Positions 51,810 to 61,773 of a DNA stretch of 64,000 nt are shown in pieces. How positions within the stretch are numbered: position 1 is the first letter of the stretch; every line of letters starts with the position of its first letter. The notes under the pieces were generated by a model. That model was not told the DNA's origin. It saw only the letters and a program-made list of their open reading frames with translations, and made no database searches. A program made the translations under genes and the position numbers. Source of the DNA: Pedobacter sp. Bi126 (GTDB taxonomy: Bacteria > Bacteroidota > Bacteroidia > Sphingobacteriales > Sphingobacteriaceae); NCBI RefSeq assembly GCF_918698245.1, contig NZ_CAKKMS010000003.1:434001-498000 (forward strand), read 5' to 3'.

Positions 51810-54416
51810 TTATTGAATATTTACTTTCTGCTTTTCTACATTCCAGCCATACACTTCTACAGCTAAATTACTTTGTTTCCCTGTATATTCTACCGTTATC
51901 GTTTTACTTTCTCCAGGTAAAATACTCACGTAGTTATCGTCATAAAAAGCAGGAAGCACACGTTCGCCGGTATTGCCATTTATTAAAGCAACACGGTTAA
52001 AAAATGCCACTGGGTTTCCGTTTGCATTACTCAAAGTAACCGTTACCTTGCCGTTTTTCTGATCAACAGTTGTAACTTTTAACGGTGCCTGTTTGATGCT
52101 TTTTAAACCCGAATATTCGCCATCTTTACCTGGAAGCCAATAAATATTCTCGCTTAAAATATTTTGCTTCTGATCTAAAATCCTTAAAGAAACGAACACA
52201 CCTTCTTTTTTATCCAGTTTTGCCAGGAAATCATTCAAAGGGAACAACCTTCTTACTGAAGACGGACCAACTGAGTTAAATACCTGAGAGTAGAAATAAT
52301 CTTTGCCATCCATATCGTAAGCTTTCGCCTGTACCATCAGGTTGTTTTTAGTGCTAAACCCATTGTTTACGATGGTAACCATGCTATCCAAAGGATTCAT
52401 CATCACATGCAAAGGTTCACTTCCTTTCCTTAAGCCATATAAACAGGCATTAGGATCAAGGTAATAATCGTACATCTGTCCACGCATGGCTGTCCAGGGG
52501 TTTTGGGTTTTCCAGATGATTGAACCGGTATACCAGTCCCACATTTTGTTCGAGAACCCCTCCATTAATGCCCTGTATTGATCGTAGTTGGCCAATTGAG
52601 CCTTCATCGCAAAATCTTCTGCACTTTTTGGCTTGCCATACGGATTAAGGTATTGCTCGTAAGAGATGTATTTATGATAATCCCATACCGAATCGGGCTT
52701 AGCTTTGTATTGAGGCGCAATCAGGTTTTCTTTTGGGATAAAACGGAGCAGGGAAGCGTAATCGCCTACCCCTACCGATCCTACTTCCGAATTGTAAGGA
52801 AATGTTCTGGTACCCCAAAAAGTTTTAATATCCTGTATACCGTAAGGGCCATCACCGTTCCCTCCAATGGAATTGAAAGACATTTCGTCGCTATTGGAGA
52901 AATCAAAAAGTTTTCTCGTTCCATCTAAGCGCGGCAGAATATCGTTCTTTAAAGGCTCCAAAATATCTTCCGGTGGTGTAATCTCATTTCCACCACACCA
53001 AAAAGCAAGTGAAGCATGGTTTCTGATCATTTTGATCTGATCTTCAATGGCTGTTAAGGTTAAATGATGATCATCAGGATAATTTCTCCTTGTCCATTGA
53101 TCTTCTTTTTTCATTGGATCTACCCACCGCCCGTTACAATCGCCACTGAACCAGAAATCCTGAAAAACCAGCAAGCCATATTTATCGCAGGCATTGTAAA
53201 ACTCAGGCCTTTCTAAAATTGCTCCTCCCCAAATCCTGATCAGGTTGAGGTTCATATCTTTATGATAACGCACTTCAGCATCGTAGCGGGCATCGCTAAA
53301 ACGGAGCATTGCATCAGAAATAATCCAGTTACCACCCTTAATAAAAATCTTTTGCCCGTTTACCAAAGCGCCCATACTTTTGGTATGCTCGTTCCAGATA
53401 TTATCTATTTGGCGAACCCCCACTTTAAGCTGTTCTTGATCCAAAACCTGATTGGCTGCTATAAATTCGATCTTCACATCATACAGGTTCTGCGGCCCGT
53501 ATCCGCTTGGCCACCATAATTTAGGGTTGTCGAGCTGTAAATCCGGAAGTTTAACCGTAGTTGTCTTATTGGCTGCAATAGTAGTTGGCTGTTTAACCAA
53601 TTTTCCGGCAATTTGATATTGTAAAATGCCAGAAACAGGCTTATCGGTCGGATTTTCAACTTCAACAGAAACTTTAACGGTAGCCGGATTCTGTTTCCCT
53701 TCTGGTAAACGTTTGCCTGGAACCAAGGTAATAACCTGTGGATTCAGGATATTGATGCTTTTTGTTTTCTCGATGGTCACTTTATCCCAAATACCTGTAT
53801 TCCGATCACGTGTAGGCTGAATCCAATCCCAACCGGCTGTATATTGTGTGGTTAAACCTTTGGCAATGGTGCCATCACCACCCTGGCCACCGTTGGGGTT
53901 ACCTGGAAAATCCGGAGGGTAAACAATTACAGCAATCCTGTTTTTCCCGTTTGAAGATAACAGTTTGGTAATGTTATATTGCGCCCAAAGGTGCATCCCA
54001 ACCTGGGTTTTTGGATTAACTTTTTTTCCGTTTAAATAAATTTCGGCTTTGTAATTTATTCCCCTAAACTGCAACCAAACCTGTTCGTTACCCGCCGCGC
54101 GCTCTTCAAAATCTTTTACAAACCAATAGGTGTAATAATCGTTACCGGTTTTATACACATCAGGAATTTTCTCATTGTTCATTCCATAAAATGGATCGGG
54201 TACTTTTTTGTTGTTCAGCAAAGTCGTTAATACTGTGCCTGGTACAGTTGCAGGCATCCAACTGTTAATCGAAAAACCTGTTTTCGAAATTTCTGAACCA
54301 GTAGATTTAGCATCTTTGATATTGGTACATACCCAACCCGAATTTAGTTCATAGCGCTGTTGTGCATTTACGGTCAAAGCCGAACAGAGTAAGAGAAGTA
54401 GGAATATTTTCTTCAT
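51810..54416 (-). CDS. GH2 family glycosidase (beta-mannosidase/exo-glucosaminidase-like)
   Basis: This 868-residue exported enzyme starts at 54416 (MKKIFLLLLLCSALTVNAQQ, signal peptide). The frame extends to 54509 without family support. It has a GH2 sugar-binding domain (PATVPGTVLTTLLNNKKVPDPFYGMNN), Ig-like domains, then a TIM-barrel with WGGAILERPEFYNACDKYGLLVFQDFWFSGDCNGRW. The acid/base Glu is in WCGGNE and a nucleophile candidate is in YNSEVGSVG. The start segment resembles exo-beta-glucosaminidases and beta-mannosidases rather than galactosidases. It lies next to a GH92 alpha-mannosidase (111-bp gap), so beta-mannose removal from N-glycan-type substrates is plausible. Exact specificity cannot be read. 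Confidence 0.87.
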   Translation of the reverse strand: MKKIFLLLLLCSALTVNAQQRYELNSGWVCTNIKDAKSTGSEISKTGFSINSWMPATVPGTVLTTLLNNKKVPDPFYGMNNEKIPDVYKTGNDYYTYWFVKDFEERAAGNEQVWLQFRGINYKAEIYLNGKKVNPKTQVGMHLWAQYNITKLLSSNGKNRIAVIVYPPDFPGNPNGGQGGDGTIAKGLTTQYTAGWDWIQPTRDRNTGIWDKVTIEKTKSINILNPQVITLVPGKRLPEGKQNPATVKVSVEVENPTDKPVSGILQYQIAGKLVKQPTTIAANKTTTVKLPDLQLDNPKLWWPSGYGPQNLYDVKIEFIAANQVLDQEQLKVGVRQIDNIWNEHTKSMGALVNGQKIFIKGGNWIISDAMLRFSDARYDAEVRYHKDMNLNLIRIWGGAILERPEFYNACDKYGLLVFQDFWFSGDCNGRWVDPMKKEDQWTRRNYPDDHHLTLTAIEDQIKMIRNHASLAFWCGGNEITPPEDILEPLKNDILPRLDGTRKLFDFSNSDEMSFNSIGGNGDGPYGIQDIKTFWGTRTFPYNSEVGSVGVGDYASLLRFIPKENLIAPQYKAKPDSVWDYHKYISYEQYLNPYGKPKSAEDFAMKAQLANYDQYRALMEGFSNKMWDWYTGSIIWKTQNPWTAMRGQMYDYYLDPNACLYGLRKGSEPLHVMMNPLDSMVTIVNNGFSTKNNLMVQAKAYDMDGKDYFYSQVFNSVGPSSVRRLFPLNDFLAKLDKKEGVFVSLRILDQKQNILSENIYWLPGKDGEYSGLKSIKQAPLKVTTVDQKNGKVTVTLSNANGNPVAFFNRVALINGNTGERVLPAFYDDNYVSILPGESKTITVEYTGKQSNLAVEVYGWNVEKQKVNIQ

Positions 54417-54527
54417 TATTATTAAATTATTGAATGAGTGATTTATTGAATGAGAGAATGTTTTATTTACTGAATGAGAATTTTCACTATTGGTATAGTA
54501 AGCATTCAATCATTTTCAATTTAATCA

Positions 54528-56786
54528 TTACTTAGTTGAAACTGGTCTGTCTTCTTGTTTTACACCCCAGGTTGCTGATGGTTTATTGCCCATATAAATT
54601 TGCATATTTCCGCCCGCTGTTATGGTTTTATGCAGGATAAATGATTTAGTATAAGCTTTGCCATTCAGCACAATTTTCTGAATGTACTTATTCTCTGCAC
54701 TATTACCCACAACCTTTATATTGAATTTCTTATTCCCATGCAGCGAAATGATTGCATCGTTAATTAATGGCGTTCCGAAAACGTAAGCCCCGTTTGCCGG
54801 ATTAACAGGATAGAAACCCATTGCCGAGAAGACATACCAGGCGCTCATTTGGCCTACATCTTCGTTACCACACAAACCATCAGGTTTTGAAGAATAAAAA
54901 TCTTTGTCGATTTTACGGATCAGATCGGCAGTTTTCCATGGCTGACCTGCGTAAGTATATAAATAAGGGATGTGGTGGTTGGGTTCATTTCCCTGTGCAT
55001 AATTACCGATCAACCCACTAATATCCGGCGAACCGTTGGTTCCCAAATCTAAGGGTAAGGTAAATAGTGAGTCGAGTTTATTGATAAAAGCTTTATCCCC
55101 TCCAAAAAGATTGATCAGCCCTTCTACGTCTTGTGGTACCAGCCAGGTGTATTGCCAGGCATTCCCTTCTACATAGTCATCTTCACGGTGTTTGGATGAA
55201 AAGGGATCGAATGGGCTTCTCCAGTTTCCATTGGCAAGTTTACCCCGCATAAACTGAACACTCGGATCGAAATATAAACGATACAGTTTCGATCTTTTGC
55301 TAAAGTAAGTAAGATCTGCTGTTTTATTCAGTGCCTTAGCCATTTGTGCAATGCAATAATCATCAATAGCATACTCCAAAGCCTTACCCACTGATTCGTT
55401 TATTTTATCGGCAGGAATGTATTTAAGCTCCTGAATGTATTCGATGCCATCTGTTTTTTGCATAGCCGATTGTTTTATCGCTTCGTATGCCAGATTTACA
55501 TCAAAACCCCGGTATCCTTTTAAATAAGCATCAACAATAACCGGAACAGCATGGTAGCCCACCATGGTATTGGTTTCACTGCCCATTAAATGCCAAACGG
55601 GTAGTTTACCCTGTTGTTTATAGATGGCCAACATGGTATTTACCATATCGTTTACTTTATCCTGGTGCAGAATGGTGTACAATGGATTGGCTGCACGGTA
55701 AGTATCCCACAGTGAAAAGGTAGTGAGGTTATTGAAACTGGCCTTTTTGTATACCTTTTTATCTGTACCGAGGTAATCTTTGTTTACATCGTTAAAAAGT
55801 GACGGGGCCACCATGGTATGGTACAAAGCAGTATAAAATATCTTTTTGGTCGTATTTGAAGCCTCAATTTTTACCTTGGCAAGTTCTTTTTCCCACTTCG
55901 CATCACTGTTTTTAACTGTAGCGGTAAAATCCCATCCTGGCAATTCTGTTTTTAAGTTTAAAATGGCATTTTCAATGCTTACCGGAGATAAAGCAACTTT
56001 AATCTGTAGTTTATCATGATTAATGGCATTAAAGTTTACCGCTGCTTTTAGTTTTTTGCCAGATAATGCCAGGCCGCTTTTAACGGCTGTGCTATCGTAT
56101 AATGCAATACTTTTAATCGGTTGTGAAAGTTTGATTACAAAATACAAACGTTGATCGTTGGCCCAACCTTTCGAATTACGATGCCCTACAATAGTGGTCG
56201 CATCGAGCTGTTTAAATGATGCAGATACAGGTGCATCCCAGCCTATACCTTCTATCAAATCGATAATGACATGTGGGTTTTCAGCACCTTTTTTAAAAGT
56301 ATATTGGTGAAAACCAACTCTTTCGGTTGCTGTTAGTTCGGCTTTAATCTGGTATTTATCAAGTAATACACTGTAATAACCAGCTTTGGCTATTTCATTT
56401 TGATGCGAAAATTTAGACAGGTAGCCGTTCTGGTCTTCGGCTGTTTTACCTTTCTCAAGCAATAATTTACCTGTTGCAGGCATGATCGAAATATCGCCCA
56501 GATCGCCGATTCCGGTACCACTTAAATGCGTATGTGCAAAACCGGTAATGGTATTACTAACGTAATTATACCCACTGCACCAATCCCAGCCTTCAAAAAT
56601 GTTGTTCGGCCCGAGCTGAACTGCACCAAAAGGAACATTTGCGCCTACAAAAACGTGACCGTGTTTTGCTGATCCGATTAATGGATCTACATACCGGGTA
56701 AGTTTGGTGTTCTGCTGCGCAGCTGCATTAAGAGAGAATAGAGAGGCCGTTAGAAATAGAATAGACGAGGTTTTCTTGAACTGCAT
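54528..56786 (-). CDS. GH92 family alpha-mannosidase
   Basis: This 752-residue exported enzyme (signal peptide ending AAAQ, about residue 23) matches GH92, the calcium-dependent exo-alpha-mannosidases. Marks in order are YVDPLIGSAKHGHVFVGANVPFGAVQLGPNN, SGYNYVSNTITGFAHTHLSGTGIGDLGD, FSLWDTYRAANPLY, GNEPNHHIPYLYTYAGQPW and GLCGNEDVGQMSAWYVFSAMGFYPVNP. The GNE...H and D...G..DVGQ residues line the catalytic and calcium site of the family. It trims alpha-linked mannose from glycans, usually high-mannose N-glycans. It is grouped on the minus strand with a GH2 enzyme and a GH29 fucosidase. Confidence 0.95.
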   Translation of the reverse strand: MQFKKTSSILFLTASLFSLNAAAQQNTKLTRYVDPLIGSAKHGHVFVGANVPFGAVQLGPNNIFEGWDWCSGYNYVSNTITGFAHTHLSGTGIGDLGDISIMPATGKLLLEKGKTAEDQNGYLSKFSHQNEIAKAGYYSVLLDKYQIKAELTATERVGFHQYTFKKGAENPHVIIDLIEGIGWDAPVSASFKQLDATTIVGHRNSKGWANDQRLYFVIKLSQPIKSIALYDSTAVKSGLALSGKKLKAAVNFNAINHDKLQIKVALSPVSIENAILNLKTELPGWDFTATVKNSDAKWEKELAKVKIEASNTTKKIFYTALYHTMVAPSLFNDVNKDYLGTDKKVYKKASFNNLTTFSLWDTYRAANPLYTILHQDKVNDMVNTMLAIYKQQGKLPVWHLMGSETNTMVGYHAVPVIVDAYLKGYRGFDVNLAYEAIKQSAMQKTDGIEYIQELKYIPADKINESVGKALEYAIDDYCIAQMAKALNKTADLTYFSKRSKLYRLYFDPSVQFMRGKLANGNWRSPFDPFSSKHREDDYVEGNAWQYTWLVPQDVEGLINLFGGDKAFINKLDSLFTLPLDLGTNGSPDISGLIGNYAQGNEPNHHIPYLYTYAGQPWKTADLIRKIDKDFYSSKPDGLCGNEDVGQMSAWYVFSAMGFYPVNPANGAYVFGTPLINDAIISLHGNKKFNIKVVGNSAENKYIQKIVLNGKAYTKSFILHKTITAGGNMQIYMGNKPSATWGVKQEDRPVSTK

Positions 56787-56930
56787 GTGTGCTTATAATT
56801 TCTTACATTAGAATTTAAAGCCTAAAAGTAAAACGTTTTACGTTTATTCTCTCATAAAGAGGAAAGAATTACATCAAAAGCATTGGATTTTGTCGATTAT
56901 TGGGAGATAACAGGCTTTTGAACGCGAGAG

Positions 56931-57029
56931 ATCGTCATTGCGAGAAGGCTTTTTCAGCTGACGAAGCAATCTTACAACTATCGCTAATAGCGAACGCATT
57001 AAGATTGCTTCGTACCTCGCAATGACGAT
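56931..57029. repeat. 99-bp composite palindrome, dispersed repeat
   Basis: The ends ATCGTCATTGCGAG (56931-56944) and CTCGCAATGACGAT (57016-57029) form a perfect 14-bp inverted repeat. A second perfect 14-bp pair (ACGAAGCAATCTTA at 56961, TAAGATTGCTTCGT at 57000) lies inside, around a TATCGCTAATAGCG centre. The left arm (GCGAGAAGGCTTTTTCAGC) recurs inverted at 12127-12166, between tssF and tssG. The element fills most of the 306-bp gap between the GH92 and GH29 genes. Confidence 0.85.
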
Positions 57030-57092
57030 TCTTTTATTGAAATCAAAAGATCCTTCACTGCGTTCAGGATGACAGCATATATAAACGTCCTG

Positions 57093-58418
57093 TTACCCAA
57101 TCTCCAAAACAATTACCCGATCCGGTTCTGCACTATTTAAAGTTGCAGTAATGTTTAATGTTGATTTTTTAAAGGTATAGTTTACCGGACTTTTATCTTT
57201 CAATAAATATGCTTTTTTTATTTTCTTTAGCGGAACGTTTTCTAAGTTAAGTGTAGTGGTTTTTCCGTCAACCAGGTGGATATAAACTTTTTTGTCGCTT
57301 TGCGTAATGCTTCCCCAGGCCTGTGGTTTTATAAATCCGGCTTTAGTACCGTAAATGCTTTCGCCATATACTTTAAGCCAATCGCCCAAACCGACTAATC
57401 GGTCTTGAAACTCTGGCTGAATTTTACCACTCGGCATTGGCCCGATGTTCAGTAAAAGATTAGAACCTAAACTTGCTGCTTTAACCAACATATGCACCAG
57501 TTCTTTATTCGTTTTGTAATAGGTATCACTCAGGTTATATCCCCACGAATTTGAAATGGTTTCGCAGGTTTCGAGCGGTAGTTTATCTGATGCCTTTTGA
57601 AAACTTAAACCTGATTTATTCTCACCTGGAAGATCGCGTTCGAACATTTGAAAATCTTCTCCGGCAAAGGGTGTAAGGTGGTGATTGTTACCAATCATGC
57701 ACTGTGGCTGAAGTTTGTGGATTAAACCATAAATTTCATTGTATTTCCAATCAATCCTTGATGTCCTGTCTTTTGATCCTTCTGGTTCAGTCTGATCCCA
57801 ATGCCCGTCGAACCAGATTCCGCCAATTTCACCATAATTGGTCAACAACTCTGTTAATTGGTTTTTCATGAACTGCAAATAACTTGCATAATCGCCTTTA
57901 CCAGTCCTACCTGAGTTCTGTCCGGTACGGCCGGTTTCGTGCGGATAGTCTTCTCTTCGCCAATCTAACAGCGAATAATACAGGTATAGTTTTATGCCTT
58001 GCTTATGGCACTCATCTGCCATCATTTTTACAATATCTTTTTTGTAGGGCGTATTCATGATATTGAAATCAGAATATTTTGTATCCCACATGCTAAAACC
58101 ATCATGGTGCCTGGTAATCAGTGTAATATATTTCATTCCGGCATTCTTCGCCATGCTCACCCATTGTTCGGCATTAAACTCAACAGGATTAAAAAAATCT
58201 TTAAGGTTGGTATAATTATGAACATTCAACTTTCGTTCGTTCATTACCCATTCGCCGCTCCCTGGTATACTAAAAGGCCCCCAGTGGATAAATAAGCCAA
58301 AACGGGCATCGTTAAACCATTTACGGCTTTCGATATTTGATGGAGATGGGCTGTAAGTTTGGGCGGAAATATTGAATGCTACAAAGCCAAAGAAACACAA
58401 AAGCAGTATTTTTTTCAT
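57093..58418 (-). CDS. GH29 alpha-L-fucosidase
   Basis: This 441-residue exported enzyme (signal peptide ending ISAQ, about residue 19) belongs to GH29, which removes terminal alpha-L-fucose with retention. Family marks are WFNDARFGLFIHWGPFSIPG, YITLITRHHDGFSMWDTKYSD, YYSLLDWR, the nucleophile region GEIGGIWFDGHWD (Asp near residue 210) and SLGSNLLLNIGPMPSGKIQ. The C-terminal beta-sandwich (TQSDKKVYIHLVDG...) is normal for the family. It stands upstream of the GH92-GH2 pair, suggesting use of fucosylated, mannose-rich glycans. Confidence 0.94.
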   Translation of the reverse strand: MKKILLLCFFGFVAFNISAQTYSPSPSNIESRKWFNDARFGLFIHWGPFSIPGSGEWVMNERKLNVHNYTNLKDFFNPVEFNAEQWVSMAKNAGMKYITLITRHHDGFSMWDTKYSDFNIMNTPYKKDIVKMMADECHKQGIKLYLYYSLLDWRREDYPHETGRTGQNSGRTGKGDYASYLQFMKNQLTELLTNYGEIGGIWFDGHWDQTEPEGSKDRTSRIDWKYNEIYGLIHKLQPQCMIGNNHHLTPFAGEDFQMFERDLPGENKSGLSFQKASDKLPLETCETISNSWGYNLSDTYYKTNKELVHMLVKAASLGSNLLLNIGPMPSGKIQPEFQDRLVGLGDWLKVYGESIYGTKAGFIKPQAWGSITQSDKKVYIHLVDGKTTTLNLENVPLKKIKKAYLLKDKSPVNYTFKKSTLNITATLNSAEPDRVIVLEIG

Positions 58419-58649
58419 GCGAATATTTTCGATTTGATTAGAATTTGAAATTAATCATTTATTCACGTTAATCAACCATTAAGCTAATAGGGCTTAAGCT
58501 TTTTCCATTAAAACTTAAGATTCCACATTAAAAACCAAATTTAGGCGCAGTTGTGTTAAGTTAAGTAAAACAAAAAGTATATAAACAGCTATTTTGCTTT
58601 CTAACCTGGCAAGGTTGAAAAACTTACTATTTATTTTATAGTCAACCTA

Positions 58650-60341
58650 TTAATCAACAACAGCAAGCGCTTTAACTGGCTTACCTATTACTTTGTAATT
58701 TCCATCGCCTTTTAAAATGGCCAGGATCTGCGATTGGTTCGTAAAAAGATTTTTTGCTGCAGCCAATTCTTTATCGTACTGGAAGCTCTGCTCAATTCTT
58801 CCTTTTTCATAAAAATATCGGCTTACGATCTGTGTTTCTAAAACTCTTTTTATTTCTGCTTTATGGCTAACCAGATCAGTTTTTTTAGAAGAGGTAAGTT
58901 TATATTTAAGATTCTCCAGATCGGTTTTTACCTCAGCAGATTTATTTTCCTTTTCGGCTTCTAAACGTAAATCGGAAAGCAACCTTTCGGTACGGCTTAG
59001 GTAGGTTAAATCTTTATCGGCCAAACTGCCAGAAAACGCAGCATAGTCCGCATCAGATAACTGGAAAGTTTTGGCCGAGGCCAAACTTGGTTTTTCTTTC
59101 CTGTATTGATTTGCGTAGTTAAAGAAAAGGTTTTTATTAAGCATTGAAATGGTAATCGGGCTGAGCTTTATGGCATCTACCACAATATCGGGATAAACAC
59201 CATTACCACTGTACACGTTTCTTCCCGCTTTGGTTTGGTACATCACCATGGTCGAATCGGCAAAACGTTCTGCAACACCATCTGCATTTTTGTGTGCATA
59301 ATCTAATTTTTGGATGCACCTGCCTGATGGTGTATAATATTTTGCCACAGTTACTTTAACCAAGCTGTTATAGGGCAGGTTAAAGGTTTGCTGAACCAAG
59401 CCTTTGCCATAACTACGTTGACCAATTACAATGGCACGATCCAAATCCTGTAAAGAACCCGCAACAATCTCTGAGGCTGAGGCCGAATTTCCATTTACAA
59501 GCACTACTAACGGAACCGAGGTAGAAACCGGGGTTAAAAGTGTTTTATAGGCAATGGTTTTCTCTACATTTTTGCCTTTTTGGGTCACAACAAGCTGATC
59601 CTTATTCACAAAGAGGTTCACAATTTTAACCGCTTCCTGCAAAATACCCCCGCCGTTGTTTCTCAAATCTAAAACCACACCTTTTGGGTTTTCTTTTTGA
59701 ATTGCCAACAGGGCATCTTTAACTTCCTGTCCGGAATTTTCAAGAAATTTATCGAGTTTGATGTAACCGATGCCATCGCCAACCATTCCTGAGTAAGAAA
59801 CGTTAGGCTGTTTTATTTCATCACGGACAAGTTTTTTAGTGATTTCTTTTCCCTCTCTGATCACCAACAAATCAACGGCTGTGCCTTTAGGGCCACGCAA
59901 TAATTGGCTAACTTCTGAGCGGTCTTTTCCTTTTATAGCAGTTCCATTGATGCTCAGCACCTGATCGCCGGCTTTAATATCACCTTTATTTGCAGGATAA
60001 CCTTCGCTCACTTCATTGATAAACAGTTTGCCATCAATAAAAACAGTACTTGCACCAATACCACCATATTGAGTGCTCACATATTTCAATTTGTAATCTT
60101 CAATCTCCGATTCTGGAACGTATTCGGTATAAGGATCTAAACTATCTAACATGGCATCAATCCCCGTTTTCATCAATTGGGGGGCATTGGTGTCATCAAC
60201 ATAATTGATATTGATTTCTTTATAGAGCGAAGCAAAAATATCCAGATTTTTAGATACTAGGAATAAATCTTCTTTAAATGAAAAAGACAAAACAGCCACG
60301 CCAAAGGCCGCTGCTAAAAGACCATATTTTAGTTTCTTCAT
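58650..60341 (-). CDS. S41 family C-terminal processing peptidase
   Basis: This 563-residue protease starts at 60341 (MKKLKYGLLAAAFGVAVLSF, an uncleaved or cleaved N-terminal membrane segment). It has a PDZ domain (IGASTVFIDGKLFINEVSEGYPANKGDIKAGDQVLSINGTAI, about 85-165). The S41 core has LDLRNNGGGILQEAV, VLVNGNSASASEIVAGSLQDL (catalytic Ser near 310) and GQRSYGKGLVQQTF (Lys of the Ser-Lys dyad). It cleaves proteins at the C-terminus in the periplasm. No partner gene is near: the next gene upstream is a small unknown protein. Length and layout are typical of Bacteroidota CtpA-like proteases. Confidence 0.93.
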   Translation of the reverse strand: MKKLKYGLLAAAFGVAVLSFSFKEDLFLVSKNLDIFASLYKEININYVDDTNAPQLMKTGIDAMLDSLDPYTEYVPESEIEDYKLKYVSTQYGGIGASTVFIDGKLFINEVSEGYPANKGDIKAGDQVLSINGTAIKGKDRSEVSQLLRGPKGTAVDLLVIREGKEITKKLVRDEIKQPNVSYSGMVGDGIGYIKLDKFLENSGQEVKDALLAIQKENPKGVVLDLRNNGGGILQEAVKIVNLFVNKDQLVVTQKGKNVEKTIAYKTLLTPVSTSVPLVVLVNGNSASASEIVAGSLQDLDRAIVIGQRSYGKGLVQQTFNLPYNSLVKVTVAKYYTPSGRCIQKLDYAHKNADGVAERFADSTMVMYQTKAGRNVYSGNGVYPDIVVDAIKLSPITISMLNKNLFFNYANQYRKEKPSLASAKTFQLSDADYAAFSGSLADKDLTYLSRTERLLSDLRLEAEKENKSAEVKTDLENLKYKLTSSKKTDLVSHKAEIKRVLETQIVSRYFYEKGRIEQSFQYDKELAAAKNLFTNQSQILAILKGDGNYKVIGKPVKALAVVD

Positions 60342-60525
60342 TCCCTTATATATTTTAATTCCGAAGGGCAAGTTAAATGAAATACCGCTCTTTTTGGAAG
60401 ATTATTATTGATTAAGTACAAACGTAAATGTACAAAAACCGATAAATATTAAAAACAGCTTATTTGGGCTAAGCGTAAATTAAGCGTTACGCGAAAAAGA
60501 AGAGAATGAAAACAAGGAAAATTTA

Positions 60526-60741
60526 TTAAAGTCTGTTACCCTTGGTATCGGCAAGTGCTTTTTGAATAGTAAATTCGATGTAGGTGCGGTCGCGTTTTAC
60601 CAAACGCATTAAATCTTCAATCAGTTGATCTTCTTTGCCTGGCGTAAATGCTAAAGGCTCGTTCGCCAGATCGCGATATTTCCTTAAGAACTTGGTTTTT
60701 ACTTTAAATGCAGTTTCTGAAGTAAGTTGAAAATTAGCCAT
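60526..60741 (-). CDS. Small conserved-looking helical protein, unknown function
   Basis: This 71-residue protein starts at 60741 (MANFQLTSETAFKVKTKFLRKYRD). The frame is open to 60762, but the extra residues look non-coding. It is highly charged and helical (LTSETAFKVKTKFLRKY, then KEDQLIEDLMRLVKRDRTYIEFTIQKALADT) with no membrane segment. It lies 184 bp upstream of the S41 gene on the same strand. I do not recognise a family; it could be a small DNA- or RNA-binding protein. Confidence 0.6.
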   Translation of the reverse strand: MANFQLTSETAFKVKTKFLRKYRDLANEPLAFTPGKEDQLIEDLMRLVKRDRTYIEFTIQKALADTKGNRL

Positions 60742-60980
60742 GGCATATTTTATTTGATGCAAAAGTAAAAAATATTTGCTCAGGTTAATACCTTTTTATG
60801 TGATGTGACAAAAAAAGTGGAGATTCGCGGATTCTTTTTGCACGATAATTGTGTTAAAAGCACGTTATAAAACCTAATCGGTATAAAAACCGCTTAATAC
60901 AAATTTTTAAAAATGAAACCATGGCAGGTATCATTGATCGTTTATGGTTTTATAACCTTTAAAAAACAAAATTAAACAAC

Positions 60981-61583
60981 ATGAAAAAAATCATCTTCTC
61001 TATTGTTTTCCTAACCTTGGGTTGGGCAACATCAAAGGCACAAACGTTTAACCTCGGGGTTAAGGCAGGCGTAAACTTAGCAAAGTTAAATGCAGATTTT
61101 GCAAGTGAAGAAAACCGTTTAGGTTATCAGATCGGTGCCTGGGCACGCATTGGTGGCGCTAGTTTGTATGTGCAACCAGAGGCTTACATTGGCAGCAAAG
61201 GCAATAAATTTATCAGCATTACGCAAGATAATGGGAACGAAGTTACAGCTGAAGGAAAAGTAAAATTTACCACTTTAGATGTACCTGTTTTATTGGGAAC
61301 AAAATTTGGTGCTAAAAATTTAAACTTCCGCTTAATGGCTGGTCCGGTTATTTCATTTATTCTGGATGAAAATTCGTCGTTTAGTTCTGCCTATCAACAA
61401 GCAACCGATTTCGACAACTACAAAAACCAGGCGCTGGGCCTACAGGCTGGTGCTGGTGTAGATGTGGGTAACATTTCGGTTGATTTACGCTACGAAGCTG
61501 GTTTATCCAACATCAGTAAAAGTGAAAAATACAGCCAAAAGCCGAACTTGTTTCAATTGAGTTTAGGATTTAAAATTTTGTAA
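60981..61583 (+). CDS. Outer-membrane beta-barrel protein (porin family/PorT-like)
   Basis: This 200-residue exported protein has a signal peptide ending SKAQ (about residue 21). An eight-stranded barrel pattern follows: FNLGVKAGVNLAKLNADF, LGYQIGAWARIGGASLYVQPEAYIG, KFTTLDVPVLLGTKFG, NLNFRLMAGPVISFIL, ALGLQAGAGVDVGNISVDLRYEAGLS and a terminal LFQLSLGFKIL ending in an aromatic/hydrophobic strand. This is the 'porin family' or PorT-like small barrel of Bacteroidota, inserted in the outer membrane. Its role is not known. The gene is followed by a clear terminator at 61606. Confidence 0.85.
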   Translation: MKKIIFSIVFLTLGWATSKAQTFNLGVKAGVNLAKLNADFASEENRLGYQIGAWARIGGASLYVQPEAYIGSKGNKFISITQDNGNEVTAEGKVKFTTLDVPVLLGTKFGAKNLNFRLMAGPVISFILDENSSFSSAYQQATDFDNYKNQALGLQAGAGVDVGNISVDLRYEAGLSNISKSEKYSQKPNLFQLSLGFKIL

Positions 61584-61605
61584 TTTTTTCAACAAAACGA
61601 GTAAG

Positions 61606-61630
61606 AGGCGGCCAATGGTCGCCTTTTTTT
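61606..61630 (+). terminator. Terminator after the outer-membrane barrel gene
   Basis: AGGCGGCC-AAT-GGTCGCCT forms a stem with one mismatch, followed by T7, 23 bases past the stop codon. Confidence 0.85.
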
Positions 61631-61773
61631 GTTTAATCCTTTTTTTGCAATTGAAAAAGCTATTTCTTAACCTGTTACAGCACACTTATTAATATGTAAA
61701 ATTGGCATTACAGCCCTGTTTAAGCCCTAAAAAATGTCGATTTTTATAGTAAAACAATTAAACGAAAACCAAA

